Shown here one piece after another: positions 8,273 through 18,203 of a DNA stretch of 43,616 bases (position 1 is its first letter; every line of letters starts with the position of its first letter). The position numbers and the translations under genes were made by a program. Below the pieces are notes generated by a model. The model had not been told where the DNA came from. It searched no databases and saw only the letters and a list, made by a program, of their open reading frames with translations. This DNA comes from DASUBN01 sp036263155. GTDB lineage: Bacteria > Pseudomonadota > Gammaproteobacteria > Natronospirales > REEB76. Location: assembly GCA_036263155.1 (NCBI GenBank), contig DATAHN010000039.1:1-43616 (forward strand), written 5' to 3'.

Positions 8273-8507
8273 ACAACAGGGCAGCGCGCCTGTGGATTAT
8301 TTGTGGGTAAAATCGGGCTCCGAGTTATTCACATTCGGTCCACAGGCTAAAGGTCTGTGACCGGCGGTCAGTTAACAGACTGCCATGTATCGCAGGTCAC
8401 TGAAAAATAAGGGTTTAGAGCGATTACCCACAGCGGTCTCAGGCATCTACTGCTACTGCTACTGGTTTAAATCTCTCTCAGATCAAATCAAGAAGACAGG
8501 TGGATAA
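8273..8507. other. Probable replication origin (oriC) between dnaA and dnaN
   Basis: This 235-bp non-coding gap holds several DnaA-box-like nonamers: TGTGGATTA at 8291-8299, TGTGGGTAA at 8302-8310, TTATTCACA at 8325-8333 (fits TTATNCACA), TTACCCACA at 8424-8432 and GGTGGATAA at 8499-8507. AT-rich stretches follow (GAAAAATAAGGGTTTAG near 8402-8418; GGTTTAAATC near 8464-8473). Position between dnaA and dnaN, box clustering and AT-rich flanks together make it the best oriC candidate here. The upstream rpmH-dnaA gap has only one box. Most boxes have one mismatch to TTATCCACA. Confidence 0.75.
8447..8464 (+). repeat. Triple CTACTG hexamer at the origin
   Basis: Three perfect consecutive copies of CTACTG run directly into the AT-rich GGTTTAAATC. 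On the complementary strand this gives TAG triplets every six bases. It may belong to the origin-unwinding region, for example a degenerate DnaA-trio array, but that is inference. Confidence 0.55.
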
Positions 8508-9608
8508 ATGAAGTTCGAAGCGCTGCGGGATACCTTGCTGAAGCCGGTGCAGGCAGTGGTGGGAGTGGTGGAGCGCCGCCAGACCATGCCGATCCTGGCG
8601 AACGTGCTGCTCACGGTCACCGACAAGACCCTGTCGGTCACGGCCACGGACCTCGAGGTGGAACTCGTGGCTGAGGCCGAGGTGGACGTGAAGGAGAAGG
8701 GCGAGGTGACAGTGCCGGCGCGCAAGCTGCTGGACATCTGCCGGGCGCTGCCGGAAGGCGCGAAGGTCTCCCTGAGCCTGGAGCGGGACAAGGTCACGGT
8801 GAAGTCCGGCCGCAGCCGCTTCCTGCTGGCGACGCTGCCGGCGGCGGAGTTCCCCGCGGTGGAGGACATCAAGTCCCAGCGCAGCGTGAACCTGGCGCAG
8901 AAGAAGCTGCGGGAGCTCATCGAGCAGACCCATTTCTCGATGGCCCAGCAGGACGTGCGCTATTACCTCAACGGCCTCCTGTTCGAGCTCTCGCCGAAGC
9001 GCATCCGCACCGTGGCCACCGACGGCCACCGCCTCGCCATGTACGACCTGGACGCGGACGTAGCGGACCTTCCGACCCAGCAGGTGATCGTGCCGCGCAA
9101 GGGCGTGCTGGAACTGCAGCGCCTGCTCACGGACAGCGAGGATCCGGCCAAGGTCTCCTTCGGCACCAACCACGTGCGCGTGGAGCTGCCGGGCCTGCGC
9201 TTCACCTCCAAGCTCATCGACGGCCGCTTCCCGGACTACGAGCGGGTGGTGCCGAAGGCGGGGGACAAGGACATCGTGGCCGACCGCCAGGTGCTGCGCG
9301 ATGCCCTGGGCCGCACCGCGATCCTGTCCAATGAGAAGTACCGCGGCGTACGCCTGCAGCTCGCGCCGAACCGCCTCAAGGTCATGGCCCACAACCCCGA
9401 GCAGGAAGAGGCCGAGGACGAGGTGGAAGTGAAGTACCAGGGGGCCGAGCTCGAGATCGGCTTCAACGTCTCCTACCTCATGGACGCCCTGAGCGCGCTG
9501 CACACCGAGCAGGTGCGCATCACCCTCACGGACTCCAACAGCAGCTGCCTCATCCGCCATCCCGACAACGACAACTGCCGCTACGTCGTGATGCCCATGC
9601 GGTTATAG
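8508..9608 (+). CDS. dnaN: DNA polymerase III beta subunit (sliding clamp)
   Basis: DnaN forms the ring-shaped dimer that tethers DNA polymerases and many repair proteins to DNA. The 366-residue protein has the full three-domain clamp: it starts MKFEALRDTLLKPVQAVVGVVERRQTMPILANVLL, has the central segment TVATDGHRLAMYDLD, and ends with the conserved YVVMPMRL that lines the partner-binding cleft. Length equals that of E. coli DnaN. A strong AGGTGG ribosome site lies 4 bases before the ATG and overlaps a DnaA-box-like sequence. It is separated from recF by a cluster of hairpins, so recF may be partly uncoupled. Confidence 0.99.
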   Translation: MKFEALRDTLLKPVQAVVGVVERRQTMPILANVLLTVTDKTLSVTATDLEVELVAEAEVDVKEKGEVTVPARKLLDICRALPEGAKVSLSLERDKVTVKSGRSRFLLATLPAAEFPAVEDIKSQRSVNLAQKKLRELIEQTHFSMAQQDVRYYLNGLLFELSPKRIRTVATDGHRLAMYDLDADVADLPTQQVIVPRKGVLELQRLLTDSEDPAKVSFGTNHVRVELPGLRFTSKLIDGRFPDYERVVPKAGDKDIVADRQVLRDALGRTAILSNEKYRGVRLQLAPNRLKVMAHNPEQEEAEDEVEVKYQGAELEIGFNVSYLMDALSALHTEQVRITLTDSNSSCLIRHPDNDNCRYVVMPMRL

Positions 9609-9609
9609 C

Positions 9610-9679
9610 GCGATGCAGGGATGCATCGCAGCATTCGCGCGTAGCGCGAAGGCGCGTCCGGGCCTGTACCGGACTCGCC
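9610..9679 (+). repeat. Three successive hairpins after dnaN
   Basis: Immediately after the dnaN stop there are three inverted repeats: an 8-bp stem GCGATGCA/TGCATCGC (9610-9629), a 7-bp stem TTCGCGC/GCGCGAA (9634-9650) and a GGCGCGTCCGG/CCGGACTCGCC stem with one mismatch (9651-9679). The arms have different sequences, so this is not a simple tandem repeat. It may be a REP-like element or a 3'-end structure. Confidence 0.65.
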
Positions 9680-9684
9680 GCCTA

Positions 9685-9709
9685 GAAAAAGCCCAGGATG
9701 GGCTTTTTC
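9685..9709. terminator. Intrinsic terminator between dnaN and recF
   Basis: An 11-bp stem GAAAAAGCCCA/TGGGCTTTTTC encloses the 3-base loop GGA. The A-run and T-run lie inside the stem, making it usable on both strands. It should reduce read-through from dnaN into recF. Confidence 0.75.
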
Positions 9710-9731
9710 GTTCAAAGGGGTAGCAGCGCAG

Positions 9732-10802
9732 ATGCCCTTATCCCGCCTCACGCTGCGGGACTTCCGCTGCTTCGCCGCCCTCGACCTGGATCCGGCGCCC
9801 CGCGCCAACCTCATCCTCGGTGACAACGCCTCCGGCAAGACCAGCTTGCTGGAGGCGATCTTCTTCCTGAGCCGGGGTCGCTCCTTCCGCACCCCCAAAG
9901 CCGACAGCCTTGCCCGCCACGGGGCGGAGGGCTTCCTGCTGAGCGCCCAGGCCCAGGATGCCGGCGGCACGGTCGCCCTGGGGCTGGCCCGGCAGGGTGG
10001 GGCCCTGGAGGCCCGCATCGGAGGCGCCCCGGCCAAGAGCCTCTCGGAACTCACGGAGCGCCTGCCCGTACAGCTCCTGGATTCCAGTGCTCACCAGCTC
10101 ATCGAGGGAGGACCTCGGCACCGCCGTCAGTTCTTGGATTGGGGGGTGTTCCACGTGGAACAAAGCTTCCTCCCGGCCTGGCGCCGCTACCAGCGGGCTC
10201 TCAAGCAGCGCAATACCTTGCTGCGACAGAAGGCCGCCGAGAACCTGCTCAAGCCCTTCGAGCCGGAGCTGGCTACGGCGGGTGCCTTCCTGGACCAACA
10301 CCGGCGGGACTACCTGGCCCAGTTGGAGCCCGTGGCCGTGGATTGGGCCCAACGGCTCCTGGGGCCTATGGAACTGAGCTTGCGCTACCAACGGGGCTGG
10401 GGAGAGGGGAAGACCCTGGAGGAAGCGCTGGCGGCCGGCCGCGTTCGGGACCGGGAGGTGGGCACCACCCAGACCGGACCCCACCGGGCGGAGATGGCCA
10501 TCACCTTGGGCGGGCTACCGGCCCAACAGCAAGTCTCCCGCGGCCAACAGAAGGTGCTGGCGGGAGCCTTGCTCCTGGCCCAGGCGGCGTATCTGCGCCA
10601 GGCCACCGGCCGCCCGTGCCTGTTGCTCCTGGACGATCTCGCGGCAGAACTGGACGCCGGGCATTTGGGCCGATTCCTGGAACTGGTGCGGGAGACGGAG
10701 GCTCAGGTGTTCCTCACCAGCGTGGAGAAACACCGCCTGCCAGCCTGGCCGGACGCGGTTTTGTTCCACGTGGAACACGGGAAAATCGTCAAACGGGTAT
10801 AA
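9732..10802 (+). CDS. recF: DNA replication and repair protein RecF
   Basis: RecF is an SMC-like ATPase that, with RecO and RecR, loads RecA at single-strand gaps. The 356-residue protein begins PLSRLTLRDFRCFAALDLD. It has Walker A GDNASGKT (30-37), the ABC-type signature region VSRGQQKVLAGALLLAQ (about 259-275) and Walker B CLLLLDDLAAELD (about 297-309). Its reading frame contains two perfect parS palindromes, both read as the peptide FHVE (Phe-His-Val-Glu). The second lies 25 bases before the stop. Its TAA overlaps a weak ATG in frame with gyrB, but gyrB more likely begins 30 bases later. It is classically placed in the dnaA-dnaN-recF-gyrB order. Confidence 0.98.
   Translation: MPLSRLTLRDFRCFAALDLDPAPRANLILGDNASGKTSLLEAIFFLSRGRSFRTPKADSLARHGAEGFLLSAQAQDAGGTVALGLARQGGALEARIGGAPAKSLSELTERLPVQLLDSSAHQLIEGGPRHRRQFLDWGVFHVEQSFLPAWRRYQRALKQRNTLLRQKAAENLLKPFEPELATAGAFLDQHRRDYLAQLEPVAVDWAQRLLGPMELSLRYQRGWGEGKTLEEALAAGRVRDREVGTTQTGPHRAEMAITLGGLPAQQQVSRGQQKVLAGALLLAQAAYLRQATGRPCLLLLDDLAAELDAGHLGRFLELVRETEAQVFLTSVEKHRLPAWPDAVLFHVEHGKIVKRV
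10147..10162. other. parS centromere site 1 (inside recF)
   Basis: TGTTCCACGTGGAACA is a perfect 16-bp palindrome that contains the Pseudomonas-type parS core GTTCCACGTGGAAC bound by ParB. It lies in the recF coding sequence about 1.7 kb from the probable oriC. ParB spreading from such sites organises origin segregation. parA/parB are not in this window. Confidence 0.85.
10762..10777. other. parS centromere site 2 (inside recF)
   Basis: A second exact copy of TGTTCCACGTGGAACA lies 615 bp from the first, near the 3' end of recF. Two identical 16-bp palindromes in one gene close to the origin are very unlikely by chance, which supports a real ParB-binding function. Confidence 0.85.
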
Positions 10803-10831
10803 TGATAAATTGTCAGGAAAGACCCCTTCCC

Positions 10832-13249
<2,418 letters not shown>

Positions 13250-13276
13250 TTCCGCTCCGCCGCGAGGGGACAGGGC

Positions 13277-13993
13277 ATGCCGCGCCTCAGCCTGATTATC
13301 CCCGCCTACAACGAGGCAGAACGGCTGCCCTCGCTTCTCGAAAGCCTGGAACCCGCCCGGATGGCGCTGGGTCCGGAACTCGAGGTCATCGTCGCCGACA
13401 ATGCTTCGAGCGATGCGACCAGCGCGCTTGCGTTGGCTGCCGGCGCGAGGGTGGCGCGGGTGGACAAGCGCGCCATCGCCGCGGCACGCAATGGCGGTGC
13501 GGCCATCGCCACCGGCGAGATACTGGCCTTCGTGGACGCGGATTCCCGGGTACATCCGCGGGCCTTGCAGGCGATCGCGTCCCGGATGAGCGACCCATCC
13601 GTCGTGGGCGGCGCCACGGGAGTGCTCATGGAGCGCTGGTCCGCGGGCATCGCGACCGTCTACGCAGCAGCGCTTCCTGTGGTGTGGCTCACGGGTTTTG
13701 ACAGTGGGGTGGTCTTCTGCCGCCGGTCAGATTTCACGGCGCTGGGGGGTTACGACGAATCCCGCCTGGTCGCCGAGGATGTGCACTTCCTCGCACGCCT
13801 GAAGCGGCTGGGCGCGCAACGCGGGCAACGGCTGGTGCGCCTGCGGAGCGTCAAGACCGTGACCTCTACCCGCAAGTTCGATCGCTACGGCGACTGGCAC
13901 TATTTCCGAATGGCCGGCGCGCTGGTCTGGAGCGGACTGCGCGATCCCCGCGAGTTCGAGCGCCGCGTGCGCGACTACTGGTATACCCGCTGA
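13277..13993 (+). CDS. Family 2 glycosyltransferase
   Basis: A 238-residue GT-A fold glycosyltransferase. The N-terminal strand LSLIIPAYNEAERLPSLLESL and the metal-binding DxD-type motif FVDADS (85-90) are clear. The later segment ALGGYDESRLVAEDVHFLARLKRLG matches the acceptor/ED region of family 2 enzymes. No transmembrane helix of the processive type is visible, so it probably transfers a single sugar from a nucleotide-sugar to a lipid, protein or glycan on the cytoplasmic side. It follows gyrB by 27 bases with a purine-rich ribosome site (GAGGGGACAGGG). It converges on the next gene with one base between the stop codons. The sugar and acceptor are unknown. Confidence 0.88.
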   Translation: MPRLSLIIPAYNEAERLPSLLESLEPARMALGPELEVIVADNASSDATSALALAAGARVARVDKRAIAAARNGGAAIATGEILAFVDADSRVHPRALQAIASRMSDPSVVGGATGVLMERWSAGIATVYAAALPVVWLTGFDSGVVFCRRSDFTALGGYDESRLVAEDVHFLARLKRLGAQRGQRLVRLRSVKTVTSTRKFDRYGDWHYFRMAGALVWSGLRDPREFERRVRDYWYTR

Positions 13994-13994
13994 C

Positions 13995-16727
13995 TCACGG
14001 CTGGCAGGCGGAGTTCGGGCTAAGGGTGAAGCCGGAGGCATAAGCGAGGCTGTTAGGCATCTGGTCCAGCGTGGTCGCCACGCCGCCCGCCGGCGTAGTG
14101 GCCGGCAGCACCACCGCCGAGTTGAAGCCATTGATGGAGTCCCCCGCGGCGAGCCCCAGGTCCGCAGCCTTCGCGATCAGCACGATGGTCCCGGTACCGA
14201 AGTCGTAGAAGCTGCCGCTCTCCGCGGGCTTGCTGCTACCCGTCTGCACGAAGCGCCCGTCCGTCACCCCGCTGGAGTTGGGCGCCGCCACATAGGACTC
14301 GAAGCTCGGGCTGAGGGAGCCCACCGGGAATACCATGCGCACTCCGTGCACCTTGCCGTCCGCTTCCTTGAAGGATGCGTACCAGTAGCTGCCCGGCGGA
14401 GGCGCGGCGCTGCCAGGGTCGGTGTCCAGCTGGAAGCGCAGGCGGATCACGCCATCCGCGGCATAGGGCTCGGCCACTTCCAGGGATTTCAGGTCCGTGC
14501 CCGCGGTCCCGGTGTTGTCGCCGGCGGCGTCGGTGAGCACATTGATGCCAGGCACGGTGCAGTGGTCGGCGACACCGTTCTGCACCTGCAGCACGATCTC
14601 ATTGCTGGCGGCGCCGGCGCCCTGCGAGTTCACCGCCACCACCTTGTAGTAGTACTGCGCCACCGAGGACTTCACCCGGGCGTCGATGTAGGAGGTCTTG
14701 TCGCCGCCCACCTTCGCCACTTCCTTCTCGCCGCCGCCGGCGGTGCCGCGCAGGATGCGATAGGCGCGGATGCCGGCACCGCCGTTGTCCGGGGGCGTCC
14801 ATGTCAGGGTCGTCTGGTTGGCGTTGCGCGTACCTTCTAGGTACGGCGCCTTGGGCGGCGCCGGCTCCGCTGGATCGAACTGGGCCAGGAGCGGCTTGCC
14901 GCCGATCTGGCGCGCCACCCGCTGGTAGGCGGTGAAGTCGTTGTGGCTGGGATCGGTGATGCAGGCGTCGCTGACGCAGCCGTCGTCGTAGCCGAACAGC
15001 ACGCGGCCGCGATCGTCCATCGTCACCTCGTTGAAGTCGAGCAGGTTGCGGTTCTGCCGGCTGCCGCCGCCGTTCCAGATGCCGCCCGCGCCCTGCACCG
15101 GGTCGCCGGGCGTGGCGTTCACCGTGGTCCAGGTGGCGCCGCCGTCATAGGTGGTGGCGATGAACAGGTACCAGGAACCCGGGAAGTCCAGCGACTCGTG
15201 GTCGCCGGCGGTGTCGGTGCCGAGGAAGCCGCAGGCGGCGCGCCCGGCCGAGCCCGCCACCGCCTCGGGGAACACCGCGTTGACCACGCCCACGGCAGTG
15301 CCGAGGTCGGTGTCATGGGCGAAGGTCTTGCCGTGGTCATGGCTCACGGCGGCATGCACGTGGTGCTCCGGCCCCTGGCCGTCCACGTAGCAGTAGTACA
15401 GCGCGTTGTCCTGGTCCACCGCCAGCGAGGGATCGGTGGAACCGCCGGTGAAGGACTGGCTCGCCGGAACCAGGAACTGCGTCCAGGTCACGCCCGCGTC
15501 CTGGCTCACGGAGCCACCCTGCTGTCCGCCGCAGTCCGCCGCCGGCACGTAGACCGCGCCGTCCGGCCCCACCTTCACGTGGCCGTGCAGGCCGCTGCAT
15601 GCAGTGATGCCGTTGCCGAAGTAGATGGGCACGCCGGGTCCGAAGGTCGAGCCGCCGGTGTCGCTGCGCTGGCACATGGCGGGCCCGATCACCGCCTGCG
15701 AGCAGTAGTACACCGCGTGCGGGTAGAGCGGGTTGGGCACCGGCAGCGTGGCCGGATAAGGACCGGCGCCGATGGTCTCGTGGTCGGCGGCACCGTTGGG
15801 CGGCGCGGCGGAGGCCTGCACCCAGGTGGCGCCGTCATCGTCGCTGTACGCGAACAGCGCCTCGGCACCGGTGGTCTGCATGGACTCGAAGCTGCGTCCT
15901 GTGGCGGGATCGGTGTAGAGGATGGGATCCAGCGTCGTGAGGCTCACGATGGAAGGCGAGACCTTGGTCCACAGCGCCGGACCGGATTCCGGCAGCGGCG
16001 GCTGGCGCGACTCCGGCGGCGTCACCCGGAAGGTGTCCAGGTCCGAGAGCGTGAGCACGTTGCGGCTCTTGGGGTTGAAGCCGATGCTGAACTCGCCGGA
16101 GTCGCCCTGGGCGGTGGAGCCGTCCGGTGCGTAGAAGTTCTGATAGCGCGGTACGCCGGGCGCGGTAGGCGTGGCCTGGCCGAAGGCGCTACCGCCGCCG
16201 CCCGCCGGTCCCTGCACCAGCTCGACGTGGACCTGCACCGTCTCGCCGCTGGGGGTGTAGGGCACCACTTTTATGGTGAAGGTCTTGCTGCCGTTGAAGG
16301 TGCGCAGCGTCGCCACCTCGGGATCCGAGGAGCTCGCCGACTGGGCCTGGGCCGCGACGGAACCGTCGGTGTTGGTGACGCTGCCGGCGTAGACGTACAG
16401 GTCGTAATCCGAGGCGCCCGCGCCGGCATCGCTCCAGGTGGCGCTCACGCGCAGCAGCATGCCGGGATGGGTGGTGGTGTAGTCGGAGGGCAGAGTCACC
16501 GTGAGCGCGAAATCGTCGCAGGGCTGCTGCGGGTTGCTGCACTCCGGTCCCGCGTCCACCAGCGGCACCGGCGTGGGGTTCGCGAGTACGAAAGGCCCGG
16601 CGACGTAGTCGAGTGGGCCGGAAGCGGCGGTGAGGGTGCCGCTGGCGGGCGCGGCGGCCCACGCCGGCGCGAGCACGGCGAGGAGCAGCAGGGCGAGCAG
16701 CGGCCGGCTGGCGATGAATCCATTCAT
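13995..16727 (-). CDS. Secreted Asp-box (BNR) beta-propeller protein with fibronectin III domain
   Basis: A 910-residue exported protein. The signal peptide runs from the chosen ATG (MNGFIASRPLLALLLLAVLAPAWA); a longer in-frame start 39 bases upstream would add a charged leader. A pre-peptidase-like beta domain of about 150 residues follows. Next comes a sialidase-like propeller with five Asp-box motifs, SDDDGATW, RSDTGGSTF, SQDAGVTW, SHDHGKTF and TYDGGATW (about residues 292, 353, 406, 461 and 526). A fibronectin III domain covers about 622-710 (TLTWTPPDNGGAGIRAYRILRG). A C-terminal domain of about 190 residues rich in Gly/Ser completes it. Asp-boxes occur in sialidases and many non-enzymatic propellers. 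No arginine triad could be assigned, so catalytic activity is not claimed. Confidence 0.82.
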   Translation of the reverse strand: MNGFIASRPLLALLLLAVLAPAWAAAPASGTLTAASGPLDYVAGPFVLANPTPVPLVDAGPECSNPQQPCDDFALTVTLPSDYTTTHPGMLLRVSATWSDAGAGASDYDLYVYAGSVTNTDGSVAAQAQSASSSDPEVATLRTFNGSKTFTIKVVPYTPSGETVQVHVELVQGPAGGGGSAFGQATPTAPGVPRYQNFYAPDGSTAQGDSGEFSIGFNPKSRNVLTLSDLDTFRVTPPESRQPPLPESGPALWTKVSPSIVSLTTLDPILYTDPATGRSFESMQTTGAEALFAYSDDDGATWVQASAAPPNGAADHETIGAGPYPATLPVPNPLYPHAVYYCSQAVIGPAMCQRSDTGGSTFGPGVPIYFGNGITACSGLHGHVKVGPDGAVYVPAADCGGQQGGSVSQDAGVTWTQFLVPASQSFTGGSTDPSLAVDQDNALYYCYVDGQGPEHHVHAAVSHDHGKTFAHDTDLGTAVGVVNAVFPEAVAGSAGRAACGFLGTDTAGDHESLDFPGSWYLFIATTYDGGATWTTVNATPGDPVQGAGGIWNGGGSRQNRNLLDFNEVTMDDRGRVLFGYDDGCVSDACITDPSHNDFTAYQRVARQIGGKPLLAQFDPAEPAPPKAPYLEGTRNANQTTLTWTPPDNGGAGIRAYRILRGTAGGGEKEVAKVGGDKTSYIDARVKSSVAQYYYKVVAVNSQGAGAASNEIVLQVQNGVADHCTVPGINVLTDAAGDNTGTAGTDLKSLEVAEPYAADGVIRLRFQLDTDPGSAAPPPGSYWYASFKEADGKVHGVRMVFPVGSLSPSFESYVAAPNSSGVTDGRFVQTGSSKPAESGSFYDFGTGTIVLIAKAADLGLAAGDSINGFNSAVVLPATTPAGGVATTLDQMPNSLAYASGFTLSPNSACQP

Positions 16728-16897
16728 GGCACGCACCTTGCGGTTCGGCTGGCGTGCATCCCGCACGCCGGGGGAACGGCGGTCTGATGACTTATAGGCA
16801 GCGTGAAGTATCGGAGTGTGTCACCGTGAATACACTCGGGGATTCACCGGGAATGCACCGGGGTAAATCCCGCGGTGGTTATGGAAGGCCGGGGGGG

Positions 16898-17653
16898 TCA
16901 GCGGGGGGCGTGGGAGACCTTCTGCAGCACCGTGCCGGCATAGCCCGGGCTGATCTCCTTCATCTGCGCCTCGACCCAGTCCTGCAGCTCCCGGTTCACG
17001 TCCTCGGGCTTGCGGCCCTGGGGGTAGACCGGCTTGCCGATGCGCACCTGGATGAGGCCCGGGTACTTGAGGAAGGCGTTGCGGCGCCAGAAGTCGCCCG
17101 CGTTATGCGCCACCGGGAGGATCGGCCGGCCGGTCTTCTCGGCCAGCAGCGCGCCGGAGATGCCATAGCGGCGGGTGGTGCCGGGCGGCATGCGGGTGCC
17201 CTCCGGGAAGATCATCACCCACAGCCCCTCCTCCAGGATGCGTCTGCTGCCCTCGCTGATCACCTGGTTCACGGCGGTGTGCCCGGACTTGCGGTCGATG
17301 GCGATGGGCTCGATCGCCATGAGCGCCTGGCCGATGAGCGGGATCCACATTAGCTCGCGCTTCAGCACCCAGGACTGGGTGGGGAACACCACGAGTTGCG
17401 CCAGGGTCTCCCAGGCGGACTGGTGCTTCCAGTAGGCGATGGCAGGTTCGCTGCCGATGTGCTCGCGGCCCTGCACCGTCCAGTCGATGCGGCAGATGTG
17501 CTTGAGGGTCCAGAAGTTTAGGCGCACCCAGGGGATGACCAGCATGTAGCCCCAGTGGCGGTTGAACGGCGCCGCCAGCGCCACCAGCGTGGCGAACACC
17601 GCCGCGCTGGCCACGTACAGCACGTTGAATGCGAGGGAACGCAGGAACAGCAT
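16898..17653 (-). CDS. plsC: 1-acyl-sn-glycerol-3-phosphate acyltransferase
   Basis: PlsC adds the second acyl chain to lysophosphatidic acid, giving phosphatidic acid at the inner membrane. The 251-residue protein has an N-terminal membrane segment (LFLRSLAFNVLYVASAAVFATLVAL). The catalytic histidine motif appears as KHQSAWET: H-x4-E rather than the more general H-x4-D, a variant I believe is common in this subfamily. The glycerol-phosphate-binding motif is IFPEGTRMPPG. It is the last gene of a glyQ-glyS-gmhB-plsC run, an arrangement familiar from pseudomonads, and starts about 10 bases after gmhB. Its C-terminus is basic. Confidence 0.93.
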   Translation of the reverse strand: MLFLRSLAFNVLYVASAAVFATLVALAAPFNRHWGYMLVIPWVRLNFWTLKHICRIDWTVQGREHIGSEPAIAYWKHQSAWETLAQLVVFPTQSWVLKRELMWIPLIGQALMAIEPIAIDRKSGHTAVNQVISEGSRRILEEGLWVMIFPEGTRMPPGTTRRYGISGALLAEKTGRPILPVAHNAGDFWRRNAFLKYPGLIQVRIGKPVYPQGRKPEDVNRELQDWVEAQMKEISPGYAGTVLQKVSHAPR

Positions 17654-17663
17654 GCGGGAGATA

Positions 17664-18200
17664 TTAGTGGATTTCTTTCAGCAATTGAGACACTGCCGCA
17701 GCGAGGTCAGCATAGTCTTCGATTTCGTCATGCTCCTCTTCCAGCGCCTTGAGGCCGTTGCCGGTCCGCACCAGTATCGCGCGGCCGCCCACGGCCCGGG
17801 CCGCGGCCAGGTCCCGCGCCGAGTCGCCGATCATGGGCACGCCCTTGAGGCTCAGCTGGTAGCGCTCGGCGATCTGGTGCAGCAGGCCCGGCTTGGGCTT
17901 GCGGCAGTCGCAGCCGTCTCCCGGCGTATGGGGGCAGAAGAAGATGGAATCGATCTTGCCGCCCGCCGCCTCCACCTCACGCTTCATGCGGCCGTGGATG
18001 GCGGCGAGGGTGTCCAGGCTGAACAGGTGCCGGCCCACGCCCGACTGGTTGCTCGCCACCACCACCGTGTAGCCGCTCTTATATAGACGGGCGATGGCTT
18101 CCAGGCTGCCGGGGAGAGGTTCCCACTCCTCCGGCGTCTTGATGAAGGCATCCGATTCGCGGTTGATGACGCCGTCACGGTCCAGTATGACGAGTCGCAT
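17664..18200 (-). CDS. gmhB: D-glycero-beta-D-manno-heptose 1,7-bisphosphate 7-phosphatase
   Basis: GmhB is a HAD-superfamily phosphatase that removes the 7-phosphate of heptose bisphosphate on the ADP-heptose route to the LPS core. The 178-residue protein has the HAD nucleophile motif ILDRDGVIN (Asp7 and Asp9), motif II VVASNQSGV, the zinc-binding cysteine/histidine cluster FCPHTPGDGCDCRKPKPG and the motif III/IV region MIGDSARDLAAA. It starts 3 bases after the glyS stop and precedes plsC, so it is translated within the same operon. Its presence implies a heptose-containing LPS core. Confidence 0.95.
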   Translation of the reverse strand: MRLVILDRDGVINRESDAFIKTPEEWEPLPGSLEAIARLYKSGYTVVVASNQSGVGRHLFSLDTLAAIHGRMKREVEAAGGKIDSIFFCPHTPGDGCDCRKPKPGLLHQIAERYQLSLKGVPMIGDSARDLAAARAVGGRAILVRTGNGLKALEEEHDEIEDYADLAAAVSQLLKEIH

Positions 18201-18203
18201 CGT

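Noticed and set aside
8336..8344. CGGTCCACA as an additional DnaA box
   Set aside because: Three mismatches to TTATCCACA in the first three bases; too weak to count.
10139..10831. N-terminal extension of gyrB into recF
   Set aside because: The extra 231 codons overlap recF in another frame, are Pro/Gly/Arg-rich and have no counterpart in GyrB; the ATG at 10832 matches the family.
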